Origin: Toxorhynchites rutilus septentrionalis
Taxonomy: Eukaryota > Arthropoda > Insecta > Diptera > Culicidae
NCBI RefSeq assembly: GCF_029784135.1
Contig: NC_073746.1
Span: 54,658,097 to 54,722,096 of the forward strand
Length of the DNA: 64,000 nt
Reading direction: 5' to 3'
Made by a program: the position numbers and the translations under genes. A model generated the notes under the pieces. That model was given only the letters and a program-made list of their open reading frames with translations, had not been told where the DNA came from and did no database searches. Below, piece after piece: positions 43,691 through 56,694 of this stretch (position 1 is its first letter; each line of letters begins with the position of its first letter).

Positions 43691-45160
43691 CATTATATGC
43701 CAAACCGATTTGGGGGTTCTCCAAATTTTGTGAAAATTATTGAAAGAGAGGCGTTTTTTTGTTTTTATGTATTTTTTTGTTTTGATTTATTTATTTTTCA
43801 AATTTTATCAAAGGTGCGAAAAATCATGTTTTTGCCCTTTTTTAAATTGCTTTTTTAAAAAATCATAACTATTGAGCTACTGGACCGATTCAGATGATCG
43901 ACAAATTAAAGCCAATAAGCTACTTTAAAAAAATATTACACTTGCAAAAAATCGGATTTTGTTTTCGTAATTATTGATTACATTTGTTTTTTTTTATAGT
44001 TTACATGGTTTTGGGACTAAGGGCGTTTTTCCTTTTTATATTTGTTCTGAATGCTGAGGTTTTTTACATAATATATCCAAATATCAGAGATTTGATTTTT
44101 ATTGCTTTTATGTTACGATTTTCAAAAGGTCACCGATGCACAGTGGGGCCTTAAATTTGAGCTCTGATAGTGAGATAGAATCAGAAAAAATTGGTATAAA
44201 AAGTGATGTTTCCGAGGGTTCTCGAGTTTGAAAAGTAGTTTTCCTTATACTCCAAACCATGACGAACAAAATTATGTTTAGTATTGATGCACAGAAATAA
44301 TGTGAATAATTTAATGTACAAGTAAGTTTATGTATTTTCATGTTATCTAAAACTCGTTGATATAATGTAATCTAGCTATAACTTAAGTAAAAAAAAAACT
44401 AGTTTTGAGATAATCTCCCCAGAAAAACAGTTATATCTCTGAAGGACTGATAGATATTATGTATCTTCAGCAAAGTTTCATGAAATTTATTGCTCTACAA
44501 CGTTGCTGAAAACATAACTCAACTATCTCATAAGTATAAAAAGTTAGTTTTTTTTTAAATTTTTACTGTAACTTAGTAAGAATTTAAATGAAACCGTAAA
44601 ATTATCAGAATCAACAGTATGAACAACTTCTCTGAAGACACCCATCCTCTGAAATGTAAAGTAAGACGAGAAAAGATTTTTGGTCGTTTTTTTTTCAGAA
44701 CGGCCCCACGGTCCGAATAATCAATTTCTATCCTTTTTTCCGACAATGACTTTCTTTTTATTAAATTCGTAACCTTTGAAGTACAAGACCGATTCAGATA
44801 ATCGACATATCAAATGAAAGCAAATTGGCTTTAATACATTTTCAAAAATAGGATTTCGTTTTCGTAATTATTGATTGTATGTGTTTATTATTGTTTACAT
44901 GGTTTAGAGATAGAGGTCCCAATATTTTTTCAATCTTTTGTTTGAAAGCATAGACCTTAATTTCAATAGTTTTTACTTGATATATTGATCTTCCGAATCG
45001 GTCCAGTAGTTCAAAAGTTATGAATTTTTGTAATAAAGTCATTTTTGGAAAAAAGGGGGGGGGGGAAATTTATTTTCCAGACCACCCTAAAATATGGAAA
45101 TGGACACCTTAATGAAAAACTCAAAAAAATATACGGGTCTAATATTCAGCAATGAGGAAC
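43690..45160. repeat. Second member of the foldback-type repeat family
   Basis: Shares GCCAAACCGAT, GAAAAATCATAACT, GATTCAGATGATCGACA and TAATTATTGATTGTAT-type segments with 33485-34115. The right part (about 44985-45120) contains GAATCGGTCCAGTAGTTCAA, the uninterrupted version of the LINE insertion point at 34115/38519. A run of ten Gs lies at about 45055-45064. Confidence 0.5.
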
Positions 45161-48157
45161 AAACATGTATAGCCGATTCGATTGTTATTCAAATCAACAA
45201 AATCCGTTCGATGAGAAAAAAGTTATTAATTGCAACTTTATTTCATAAAAACGTGACATGTTTTCGGATCTGGAACCCACCTGAAACACGTAGTCCTACG
45301 ACAAAAAATCTTATATTTCTAACGCTCACAGGGCTCATTATCTCAGATGTTCCAGTTTCGATCGTTTGCTTTCGTCCAATATCAATTTTGTTCCCGTTTC
45401 AATCCATTCATCGAAATAAGCAAACCCCACCTTGTCTAGTTCACTCGAGTAGCCACACAGGTGCGAAATGTGTCATATTTGAATGATAGCATAAAGTTTT
45501 ATACCCCGCTATAGTGGACATCTGCTTAAAAAAACATTTATGAGTGTTGTTTAGTTCATTTTCGCATTCATCATCTATGACCATGGAATATAATGAAATT
45601 ATAATCACTACATCCTATCCGTTGATTCCATTGGCGTTCTCCCAAAAGATTGGCGAGAAGGGAGTGCGGCATTTGAAAAAATAAAACAGTCTAACAACAG
45701 ATTTGCTAAATGTGGGTCTTGGCGAAAGTAGCACTTTATTGCTGGCATGATTTATGATGGCACGAATTTGACTAATCACTGTGCTTTCTATGTTCGTTTA
45801 TTCTTACAGAAAAGACGTCGAGGTCTATTTTGCTTGCATGCTTTTTAATTTTATGATGGCTCATTTTTGTTTGCAACACTATCCCTTTTTAAGTTATTGC
45901 AAGAACATTTGACACAGATTCCAAGAAATTTTAGGCATGGTGTTCTTCCGCATATAGTTTTCTTCGAAATGATCGAAAGGTCGGCAAATTTTCCAAGTAT
46001 TTGGGAGATGATTTTTTTTATTGAAATTTCGCAAAAAATTGTATACTCACATAAGAATTATTGGCTAATTAGTCCCTGAATTAATATTAAAGTTGAATAC
46101 CTGAAACGTGAGCAACGGTAACATAGTGTACAGTTAGTTAATGTGTTAATAACTAACTGTACACTATGTTACCGTTGCTCACGTTCATCGCCCAATACGA
46201 TCCTGCTGAGTTACTTGCGACATAATCTTTTTTTTTATTTTGAAGGTATACAATATGACTTTCGTATGAAACAGTAGTGGAAACCGTTCGTAATATATAT
46301 GAATAAAAAGTATGGTATAAACATTATATTTTTATGGTTTGATTTTATGATTATACTGTATACCCTATGTTTATATTCAAGTGTTTATCCCATCAAACAA
46401 TCCTTCAAATAAATTCGAAAGAGGAGAGTGTAAACCATATCTGGGCGAAGTAGAAGACTGATAAAGCTAAAACTACCGTCCATACGCTTGTGAGATAGAA
46501 TTTCGTCCAATAATTCGACTCCATCATTAAAATCTGTATGTTCTTTCCAATGCATCTTTCAAATCTCTCGAAATTCATCGTCGATAACTTGTACATCTTC
46601 TTACTCCGGTCAATGATTTACCTGTTCTAGCAGCGGATAATAGTATAGTGTGCTTTTCTTTGAAAGTCCTATGGATCTGTTATTACCAGACTTGTGAAGA
46701 CATTGGAGGGCATGCGTTTCTTGATCAGGTTTATCATTATGAGATAATTCATGACTTAGAGTCGGAGCCTATGTGAAATATTTTCCTTCCAGCTCGATGT
46801 AATTCAGAGACTTTACTTGTTCATCACTTTCAAATGATTTTAAATATACTGGATTTAGAAATTTATTCAATATTAGGTACACCAGGGCAAGTAGAAACAC
46901 GGGGTAAGTTTGAAACAGAAGCCATAACTTTTGCTAGGAATGATGGATTGAGCAGATCTAATTTTTCATTAAACAGTACCTTTTAACCTACCTTCTGACA
47001 GTCGTTACCAGAATATTGGAATGCCTTAACGCAATCCGCACCTCTTCTTCATTCGTGAAATCGAAACAAACTTTTTAGTAAACTTTTTTAGTTTTTGTCA
47101 ACTTAACCGAAATTCTTTTTTCCGTATAGAACTCCAAGCATTTCAAATAACATCATGTTTTTCAACCCTGGGATTTGTAGAAACAGCAGGAAGAACTATT
47201 TTTTACACCTTGCTGAAGGTTTTCATGTTTTGTCAGTGTGTTATGTATGAATGAATGATAATAAATTATAAAAAAATATAAAACATTGTTATTTCGTCCA
47301 TCAGTATGTTGTACGTAATTTGTGAATACAAACACAAGACAAGTAAAATTTGTTAATTTTTAAATTAGACGTCGTTTAAATATTACATAATGCAAAATTT
47401 ATGCTATTTTCTACTCCCTCTTCTCTACTAAACACGTAACAAATGATCATTTGCATAAAACTGTTTAGATTTATTTAGATTTATTGTTGAACTAGTTTCT
47501 ACAAGGCTCCTCTCTTCCTTTTTGAGTGTGTTACGTAATATTTGAATGTTTGAATGATCCCATAAAGCTCATTAGTGGCTCTACTCTGACATCTGCAACG
47601 AATAGCCTAACGTAATCTTTCATCAACTGTGTGGGTGTGTTTAGGGCCCGACCTTCCTGAAACTTTCTACTCATCTAAATTGCCCAATTTCTTAGAGGTG
47701 AAATTCGTAAAGCTTAAGTTGATTTTTGGATACAATAGAGCCTTGTTATTCATTTGACTACAATAAAATAGATTTACAAATACATATTCGTGGTGAAAAA
47801 CTAAAAATATATTTAATTACTTTTGTTTCAAATTCCGAACACAATTTTTTGTCACTGACACTGACTGTCCGAACAGCAAAAATGATTTTTTTTCAAATTA
47901 TAACTTTTAAACTCCTGGACCGAATCATATAATCGATATATCAAATTAAAGTAAATTAGCTAGTCTTTTTTGGAAAAAAACTTATGCTCGCAAAAAATTG
48001 TAATTATTGATTGTATTTGTTCCTTATAGTTTACATGGTTTCGGGACCAAGGGCGCTATATCGGTATCGATACCAGTAAATGGTGTTAAAATGAAGTATA
48101 TAACCCAAAGAATGTCAGAGTTTTGAATATTAAATTATTTGTAACATTAAAGTTCAG
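45160..48157. other. No recognised gene, except a 36-bp hairpin
   Basis: AT-rich DNA with dispersed repeat fragments (GACCGATTCAGATAATCGAC-type sequence, ACGTAGTCCTACGAC near 45290). I see no supported coding region. The hairpin at 46105-46185 is listed separately. Confidence 0.4.
46105..46185. repeat. Perfect 36-bp inverted repeat with 9-nt loop
   Basis: Left arm 46105-46140 (AACGTGAGCAACGGTAACAT...) is exactly complementary to the right arm 46150-46185; the loop is ATGTGTTAA. The flanks do not extend the pairing. No mismatches, unlike the decayed inverted repeats around it. Confidence 0.92.
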
Positions 48158-48159
48158 TA

Positions 48160-48875
48160 CACCCAGGTTTTTTCACGCGGGGGATACGTACCTCGTAAGA
48201 AAACCGCGTAAAAAAACCGCGTTAATTCGAAAATCCGCGTTAATAGGAAAATCCGCGTAAAAAAAACCATGTCACCTAATGCTAGATATCAAAAGGTACT
48301 ATCCTTACGTAGAACGGAAGTGAAAAGTTGAGTGTTACTCGCTTCCGAAAACCTGTAGTTTTTTCCTGCAATTTCGTTGGTTACTGGTAGCTATAGTTCG
48401 GTTTTCCTCACGAATGAGGACATCTGCTGTTGCTAGAAGATTCCCTTGTGATTTGTACACTCTACTGCCGATGCACGTGCACTAACTACCACTGTTGGAC
48501 CGTCCACAGCTTAGTAGACAGGGAAATCCTTTCACGAATCGCTGCCCGTAAAAACCCCGCCCCGTTGTACAGCCCGCTGAGCTACCCGTTACCTAACACC
48601 TAAAATCCACGTAAGAATCGTGATAAGGTGCGGCACTAATTTCCTTCATAAGCGCTAAGCTCCGTTACAAGCACTAATTACCGTAATATACTCTGAGCGA
48701 ACATAAGAGAAAAATGTGAACTGAGGGGGAGATGTGATATTGCACTGGTCTTTTTTTACCGGGTACCGCGTAAAAAACCCCCGTTAATTGGAAAACCCGC
48801 GTTGATTGGAAAATCCGCGTAAAAAAACCTCGTAAAAACCCGCGCAAGAAAAAACCGCTTAAAAAAACCTGGGTG
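48160..48875. mobile_element. TA-flanked MITE with CACCCAGG termini
   Basis: Starts CACCCAGGTTTTTTCACGCG and ends AAAAAAACCTGGGTG, inverted, with TA at 48158-48159 and 48876-48877. Subterminal repeats CCGCGTTAATTGGAAAATCC and variants are inside both ends. No coding region. Confidence 0.75.
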
Positions 48876-49282
48876 TAAATTCATATTCGAAAAGAAGTGT
48901 TCTCAATTTTAATCATGCGTAAAAGCTTGATTCATATTCCGAAAACTTATTTTAAGATTTCTGCATAAAATATCATTTTTTTTCATCCATTTCTAGCACT
49001 TAACATGAAAACAACAAACTAAATAGTTTGAAAAAAATACAAAAACTGAAAAATTGACGATGCTTGGTTTCTACAGAATTTGCTAACGTAAACATTTTAT
49101 CGTTGGTTTTGACTGTCACTTTTTTGCAAATGTGTAATATTTTATATTAAAGGCTGTATCGGTACCTGTAAATCATGTCAAAATGAAGGCTACACCTTAA
49201 AGAATGTTTGTGTTTTCATTTCACACCGCAAGTGAGTTTTCTAATAGAAGGCGAAATTTTGTGGATATGTCGGCCTCTTAAC

Positions 49283-49492
49283 ATTCCTATACTCGCGCAT
49301 TGGTCTGTCAGACCGATAAATCAATAATTCGTTCATTTGTTAGAGAATATCAACACTACGACTTTGCGATTCTCTCTAGCTCCGTTATTCGTTGTTCGTC
49401 ATCGTTTAGCGTATCGCATGTGTTGATACAAAGGGGACGTGTGTCACTTTTTACACACTTTCGTTCTGACACACCGACGCGAGTATAGGAGT
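49283..49492. mobile_element. Short MITE with CTATACTCGCG termini
   Basis: TTCCTATACTCGCGCATTGG at the left is inverted at the right as CGACGCGAGTATAGGAG, with CTGTCAG/CTGACA further in. About 205 bp. A related terminus occurs near 8913. Target duplication not clear. Confidence 0.55.
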
Positions 49493-50617
49493 AACTTTTT
49501 TGGACAAGTGCCTTTTTCCATATTCTAGAATATTGTTGAATGAAATGTATGAATTAATGTTAGTGGCGTGGAATATTTATTGCATATAATGCATAAGATT
49601 ATTACCGGACTATTCTTATTTGATTTAAATCCCTTTTGTAACTGGATTGAACGGATCTATATATTGACTATTCGTCAATACATTCGTCGATAGATTCATA
49701 TGTTCGAAAGCAAAATATAAATGTTTGACTTTCGTATAGTTATTCGCTAAATATAATGGTCATACATATACATACTTGTGAAAGAATTTCACTTGTGGAA
49801 TAATTGTAAACAGTAAATTATAAACTAATCGGTGGCTTATGGTAATTTTAAACAGTTACAGTTTTGGGGATATTTTTTATAGTGAACAATATCGACAAGA
49901 AAACAAGAAAAAGAAAAGGAAGTTCCTAGAAATCCTTTTATATAGTCTTTTTATGCCCCATCTAAAAAAAGGCATCAATTTCTAGTTTACCAATAATACA
50001 GAAACAAAGAATATTAGAAATATGCAAACTTTATATTCCAGAACCTTTATCATCTGGTAATTATCTAGAAGGTCGTTATACATTCTTCTCTTTGATAAAA
50101 GACCCGGAAAATACGCAACAACTGCATGAAATGTAAAAAATATGTTTGTTTCGAGCATGTAAGTATGCTATGTTCTGATTCTTACTCCAATGAAATCGCC
50201 ATCGCTGACGTAAGAAGGGATGCCAGGTGATTTTTTAGAATATTTTTCGCATGATACGAGAAGAATGTTTTCAAATGTCTTCACACTCATATCAGAGAAG
50301 ACTAAAATTCATGATTAGGTTTTGCACAAAGTTTAATAGAATATTCAATGTTTGAAGTTTATTTAAAAAATCTCAACAAGCAATGTACTGCGCGACTGCG
50401 AACGGTATTTTATGAGTTTAGAAATTGTGGTTGACTTGATGGACGGTTGACTGAGTGAATATAGCAACACTTCTTCCACAAAAACGGAACTGTGATAGCT
50501 TAATTTGTTCATTTCATTTTGTGGTTTTGGTTGTGACTCGGGCCATATCTGTAGGACTGATTATTGAAACGGTGTGTAACTGAAAACTGTTCGATTGGTC
50601 GTTTGAAAAATATAGGT
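49493..50617. other. No recognised gene; AT-rich
   Basis: No supported coding region, RNA gene or repeat structure seen. Confidence 0.4.
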
Positions 50618-50920
50618 TAGCCGATAGCGAATATAGGTTAGTCGATAGCGAATCGAGATGACCGCGAAAGATTTTGTCGATAGCGGCTCGGAATGACCGC
50701 GTCAAATTTTGTCGATAGCGCCTCGGGACGACCGTGCAGGATTTTGTTGATAGTGGATCGGGATGATCACGTAGGATTCTGTCGATAGCGACTCGGAATG
50801 ACTGCACAGGATTCAATCGATAGCGGCTCGGAATGAGTGCGCGAGATTTTGTCGATAACGGATCGGGATGGTTGCGCAGAACCTCGTTGACAGTGATTCC
50901 AGATCAGTCGCTCTTTTTGA
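50618..50920 (+). repeat. 35-bp minisatellite
   Basis: GTCGATAGCG-type motifs occur at 50641, 50676, 50711, 50746, 50781, 50816, 50851 and 50886, a constant 35-bp step. The unit is GTCGATAGCGgcTCGGAATG followed by ACCGCGcaggATTTT. A stray related unit lies at about 51007. GC-richer than its surroundings. Confidence 0.9.
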
Positions 50921-51542
50921 AACTGATAGCAAGCTAAATCATTCGCGAAAGATTTTAGCGGCAGCTTGTTTTTTTTACTAAAGATAAAACGGCTCACGAG
51001 GAATCTTATCGATAGCGGATCAGGATGACTACATTCTTTTTCCAAACGAAAAGTATGGCAGTAGAATTTTTGAAGAATATTCTATGTGAAAACCGATGAA
51101 AGTTTAACTAAATGATAATTTCGTTATTTTACGTTTTACTTTGCACTTTTTCTATATTTTTGGGATGGGAGAAGATGTGTAGCATCAGAAGCTATAATAA
51201 TAACCTTGCCGATGTCGCCTGTTATGCCTCACAGTAATATATCACATATGTAGTCTACTTTGGTTTGATGAAATCAATCAATGAATAAATATTTCGATTA
51301 TGTAACTTGTTTAGTTCATCTTGCAAATTCAATTAATTAATAATCCAGCTAGCATTCTGTAGTTTTAAATCAGTAGTATTAAGTAGTATTAAGAATGTGT
51401 TTGCATACCGATTGGCTCTGAAGCTAAACGTGAGAAATTTGTTTTTCTTATATTTGTTGGAGGACTAGACAAATAACAGTTCAGCTGAAAAGTTTATAAG
51501 GTAACACAGTAAAACTATTTTTTTTTGCAAAATTCAATTTTA

Positions 51543-53535
51543 TTATTCAATATAATTGCCTTCGAGGACGATACAACGATTATAGCGATTTTTCAACTTT
51601 TCGATACCATTTTTATAGTACTCTTTCGGTTTTTCCTCAAAATATGCCTCAGTTTCATATCTGGATAATACGGTGGATGCGGAAGCAATTCGAAGCGAAT
51701 GAAATTTTGTCATCAATATACGAAATCCGTTTTTTTTCCATTTTTCACAATAACAAAAGTCACAATAACAAAAGTTAAGATCAGCTTCAATTTCTCCCGG
51801 GGCTTGGAATTCTGACTTTATCATGCGAGGGCTGTCCTCCAGCTCTATAAAGCGCGCGTCACGACTGATCGTGATTCTGTCCGTCTCAGGGTCAAGGAAT
51901 CTGAATGCTTTGCGATTCTCACAATAGCCGACAAAAGTAAATTTTTGCGCTTTGCAGTCGAATTTATTTATTTTCTTATTTTCTTTTAACGTCCTATGTA
52001 CATGGCCGAACACACGAACACTCGTAGATGACCTAGCTTTGGAACCTTTCCAAACCATTTCTCGTATGGCGTCTTGTCAACCACACACGAAGGTAACCGA
52101 TTCTGTACGTATGCAGCGGTCATAACCGCCTCACCCCAGTACTGCTTTGCGAGTCCTGCGTCGAGCAACATACATGTTGCCATCTCTTGCAACGTACGGT
52201 TTTTCCGCTCGGCTACACCGTTCTGCTGCGGGCTGTAGGCAGCAGTGTACTGAGCTTGAAAAACCTTCCTGCTCGTAGAACGTCTTCAGTTCGTTGTTGA
52301 CATATACTCTGCCCCCGTCAGACTTAATTATACATGGTACTCTCCCGAATCGCGTCTTAACGTGAGCCACGTAACGTTTTATACAACCAGCTACATCTGA
52401 TTTCCGTCGCAACAAACATACAACGGTATAGCGACTAAAATCGTCAATGAGGGTCATCAAGTACCTGTATCCTCCTGGGGTCACGTTGAATCCGTATGAA
52501 TCAAGTCGAGTACTCTAGTGGCTCTGCTCTCAGATGTTATGGGAAAAGAAATATTTGAGAGCTTACCTTTCAGGCAGTCTTCGCAAACCTGCCGCAAACC
52601 GCAATCCTCCATCTTGAATCCGAAACTGAGATTACCTGCTTTCAGCTTCTCCAGCACGGCCGGATCCCGGTGTCCGAACCGTCGATGCCACACGTGTTGG
52701 CAATTCGGCAGATGGTGCAGCTCCTTGCTTATGTTTGCACATTCCATTTGTTTCAACACAACAAGTTTCCGTTCAGTTCTCCTAACGTTACAGTTTTACC
52801 GTCGGTGCTCACTACCGAACATACTGACCCAACGAATTTCACTTGAAACCTTCCTTCGTCAGCTTATACACCGAAATTAATCCACTGTCTAGCGCTGGTA
52901 TGAAAAGCACTTCCGTCAATTGCACTTTCCGTACGTCGCCGTCTTCGTCCAAACATTTAACGAAGCCTTCTCTCATACCGTGCGACTTTGTCACCGAACC
53001 ATCAGCAAGCACTACCTGTACTTGCTTGCTTTCGTCCAATTTCGTAAAGAAAGCGCGATCTTTGGTCATATGACTCAAGCAGCCACTGTCAATGTACCAA
53101 CATCCCTTTCGACGAGCACTCCCGATCGTAAAGCAAATCGGAACATCCTTTTCAGCCGTTAGTTTGGCTTTCTCATCACTTTTCTTCGCATTTTGTTTTC
53201 CTGCCTTCGCACTCACTGATTCCTCGTCACTTTTCTCTTGTTGCTGCTGCTGCAACCACTGCCGACAATCCTTCCGAAAGTGGTCGGGCTTCTGACAGTG
53301 AAAACACAATCGTTTCTTTTGCCCACTCTGTTGCAGCTTCATGGCTTTTTCTCCCGAATCTGGATTCCGCTCAACTCGCCGTTGATACTCGTTCAACAAC
53401 TTTTGTTCGACGAACGACATCGTCAGATCTGCCTCTGGCCGGCTTTCTCAAGCCGTAACTAAACCACCGTATGAGTCCGGCAGACTTCGTAAAATCATTG
53501 CAATCTGCATTGGTTCTTCGAGCTCCTGGCCCGCA
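51543..53535 (-). pseudogene. Copia retrotransposon: gag C-terminus, protease and integrase, decayed
   Basis: Minus-strand order: gag (MILRSLPDSYGGLVTA, MSFVEQKLLNEYQRR), zinc knuckle CFHCQKPDHFRKDC (53310 region), protease WYIDSGCLSHMTKD, GAG-pre-integrase (VWHRRFGHRD, CEDCLKGK), integrase with YLMTLIDDFSRYT and KSDGGRVYVN, then after a frameshift EMATCMLLDAGLAKQYWGEA and the downstream RVFGHVHRTLKENKKINKFD and FVGYCENRKAFRFL. Several frameshifts and a stop near 53455. Reverse transcriptase and RNase H are missing, as are recognisable LTRs. Confidence 0.88.
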
Positions 53536-55006
53536 TTAATGGATAGTCACAGATACTGACGTGACATCCATCATCACGGTGTAAAGTGTGAGCTTTGTAG
53601 TTTTGCGCACCATCAAAGTGTGCGGTATCAGTTGTGTTTCCGATAAAAGAGGAATTCGTGCGGTGATTGCTGACAGCGAACATCATTTGGAATAGTTTTT
53701 CGGTGCAGTGGCTGTCCGCAAGAAATCATTGCGGGACGGCACAATGTGATGGAAAAACATTAAAAAAATGAGTGGGTTATATCTATGATATAACCGCAAG
53801 GTTGACGTGGAACTACCTTAGCTTAGCAATCATTCGTTTGTATTGATTAAATTCTTGATTGAATGAAACAGTTTCCAAATTCAATTGAGTTCAATATATT
53901 TGCTCTGTGAGTGAAAAAAATGAACAAATGCCGTGTAAAGTCAATTCTTTTATTGTGATTGATTGTTCTTCGTTACAAGTAAATTTAATGACGGAACTTT
54001 TACGTTTGGTATGATGACTAGAACAAAATATATGTACGGAAGAATTATCAAACGTTTGATGAACCAGCCTAAGGCTGAAAATCTTTCCAATAAAGACAAA
54101 AAAAATTATCAAACGATTATTTTATTTTACATTTCCCTCTGAAGTTTACATCCCAAAAGTGTACATACTTCTCGAATCTCGAATTTGCTTGAAACTGGGA
54201 AGTTCATTCGCTTCTAGTGTCTGCACGATTTTCCCAGGTTCCTAAATTTAGAAGATCATGTTAAGACAGACATATTCCACTCTGCACAAAGGCAAGCGAG
54301 GACAAAAGTACTCGCAGTTTGCATTTATTTGCAGAGCCGATTTCCCCAGAAACCTCGGTTTTGAAGTCTGTGTTAGGGAAACACATTTCAATCGGAACAA
54401 AAATACCCCCGATTTGTATGAATTCGCAATGCCGATTTCCCCACGCTTCATGGATTTGAAGTCTGTGTTGGGGAAACACATTCCAGTCGAACAAAAATAC
54501 CCCCGACTTGCATGAATTTGAAATACCGATTTCTCCAGGCGCCTTGGTTTAGAAATCTCTTTTAGGGAACACATTTCGGTGGGAACAAAAGCTCTCCCTA
54601 CTTTCTTGTGTTCTTCTTCTTCTTTTTGGCTTTAAGAGGGTTTAAACTTTTCAGTTCATTCGCCTCTAGGCTCTTTCGTGTGTTTGCAATGCCGATTTCG
54701 CTGCTTGGTTTTAAAGTCTGTGTTAGGGAACATTTTTCGATGAGAACAAAATTCCCCTACTTTCATGTATTTGCAATGCCGATTTCCCCAAGGCTGCTTG
54801 GTTTTGATGGCTGTGTTAGGGAAACCGTAAATCGGGCCAATCAAAACGATGCAGTTAGGGCGTTTAGATAACGCCTAATATTTTACAGTTATTCAATTGT
54901 TTATCTAATGAAAAACAACATTTTGTTAGTTGCGATAGATGCGTAGAAATATTCCCTATCAAGTGATGCAAACATCTCTCCTATCCAGTACGAAATGTTC
55001 GAGCTA
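53536..55006. repeat. Sequence splitting copia gag, with 87-95-bp tandem repeats
   Basis: From about 54336 to 54830 the motif GCCGATTTCCCC..TTTGAAGTCTGTGTTAGGG recurs (54336, 54431, 54525, 54691, 54778) in steps of about 87-95 bp, apart from one interruption. That interruption is a SINE-like piece (54603-54668) shared with about 6012-6070. The part 53536-54240 has no recognised feature. Confidence 0.6.
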
Positions 55007-56302
55007 AAGGGTGTGTCACATCAAATTGCATCACGGAAAAAACGCTGTAGAAATTTAATTTTTAGGAATTATATCTTCAGCTTTCGCTTATAATCAGATA
55101 AGAGTGTATAGATCACGTTGGCCATGCTTCACTGTCAATTTTTCGTAAATTTGGAAAAATGTCGTCGAACGAAAAAGAGCGTCGTGAATTAATCCTGCGC
55201 ACTCATTTCGAGAATCCGGAGTTGTCACATCGGGACATCGGTAAGATGCTGGGAATCGTCCAATCCACGGTCAGCAGAGTACTAAAACGATACTTCGAGA
55301 ACCTAACCATCGACCCGAAGGTGAAGAACGGCAAAAATGGATGCTCCGTCAGTGAAAAAGATCACAAGCGCGTAGTTAAGCAGTTTAGACGTGATCCGAG
55401 AAGTTCGGTCCGGGATGTCGCCAATAAGGTGAATTTGTCAAGTTCATTCGTCCAGCGGACCAAGCAGCGGTAGGGCCTGCGTACATACAAGGTTCAAAAG
55501 GCTCCTAACCGCGACGAAATGCAAAACATGGTGGGGAAGACGCGAGCCCGGAAGCTGTACACCGAAATGCTGACGAAGCCGCATTGCCTGGTAATGGACG
55601 ACGAAACCTACGTCAAAGCGGACTTTCGTCAGCTGCCGGGCCTGTTGTTCTTCTCTGCAGAGGACAAATTCAGCGTTCCGGAGGAGATTCGCAAGCAGAA
55701 ACTATCCAAGTTTGCCAAAAAGTACATGGTGTGGCAAGCGATCTGCTCTTGCGGAAAGCGGAGCGCCCCCTTCATGATGACCGGCACGGTAAACGGGCAG
55801 GTTTACCTTAAGGAGTGCCTACAGAAGCGCTTACTACCACTATTGAAGCAGCACAAGGGCCCGACCATCTTCTGGCCGGATCTCGCTTCGTGCCACTATT
55901 CAAAGGACATGTTGGAGTGGTACGAAGCCAACGGGGTCACCTTCGTGCCAAAGGAAATGAACCCGCCCAACGCGCCGGAGCTTCGCCCAATAGAGAAATA
56001 TTGGGCGATTATGAAGCAGGCCCTCCGGAAGAACCCAAAGGTTGTCAAATCGGAGGCGGACTTCAAGAGAAAATGGATTTCTGTTCAAAAAACTCCAACC
56101 AGACGTTGTACAGAACCTTATGGACGGGGTAAAGAGGAAGGTGCGAGCATACGGGCTTGGGCTCGAAGTATGAATAAAAAGAAAATGCCAAAAGTTGTTT
56201 AATAGTTTTTATTTTACTGTCTAAAATTTTCAAAAGGATCGGTCTACTGGGCGAATTTCTACAGCGTTTTTTCCGTGATGCAATTTGATGTGACACACCC
56301 TT
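55007..56302 (+). mobile_element. DD37E mariner, copy 4
   Basis: TA at 55005-55006 and 56303-56304; inverted repeats AAGGGTGTGTCACATC and GATGTGACACACCCTT both complete. 1,296 bp, essentially the length of copy 1. Inserted in the sequence that splits the copia gag. Confidence 0.92.
55159..56202 (+). pseudogene. DD37E mariner transposase with nonsense and frameshift
   Basis: ATG and N-terminus intact (MSSNEKERRELILRTHF). A TAG at 55471-55473 (in place of a sense codon in the other copies, after VQRTKQR) stops it. Downstream the same frame continues with MDDETY, WPDLASCHYS and RPIEKYW. A small indel near 56090 (CAAAAAACTCC) alters the last 40 residues, which end at 56202. It does not have the 20-nt deletion of copies 2 and 3. 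Confidence 0.9.
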
Positions 56303-56694
56303 TATAAGCATTCGAAATCTTTCATTTTTTCCTGCATGTTCTGTGTTTAGGTTTTCATTTTACCCTCCATATATTCCGGTTAGACGTAGTCCCACGTCAA
56401 AAGAATTTAATAAAGATGTTGGTGAAACAAATAAAATACCCACCAGAGTGGGGTGAGTGTCGCAACGGCGGCGACATCAAAGGCGGAACAACAACGACGG
56501 TGGTGAAGAGCCAGGTAAGTGCGACTGCATGAGTGCGAGAGTTAGCGAGTACGAGCGTGAGTGTTGATGTGAGAGTCTGATTAAAATTTGCTCTGTGTTT
56601 TGATCCGAAAGCTCTGTCCCCGTGTTGCATCTAGGCACATGGTCGGTCAGGGCTGGCAGCACAAACTTTTGGTCATCCCTCTTGAGCAGGGAAA
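56303..56694. other. No recognised gene
   Basis: Flank of mariner copy 4. Contains a GACGTAGTCCCACGTC dispersed-repeat motif near 56383 and no supported coding region. Confidence 0.4.

Noticed and set aside
47692..47706. TTAGAGGTGAAATTC, identical to a universal 18S rRNA motif
   Set aside because: The 15-base match has no flanking rRNA similarity; treated as chance.
50618..50920. Regularly spaced repeats that might suggest a CRISPR-like array
   Set aside because: The period is 35 bp in total with no separate unique spacers, and the genome is eukaryotic; it is a minisatellite.
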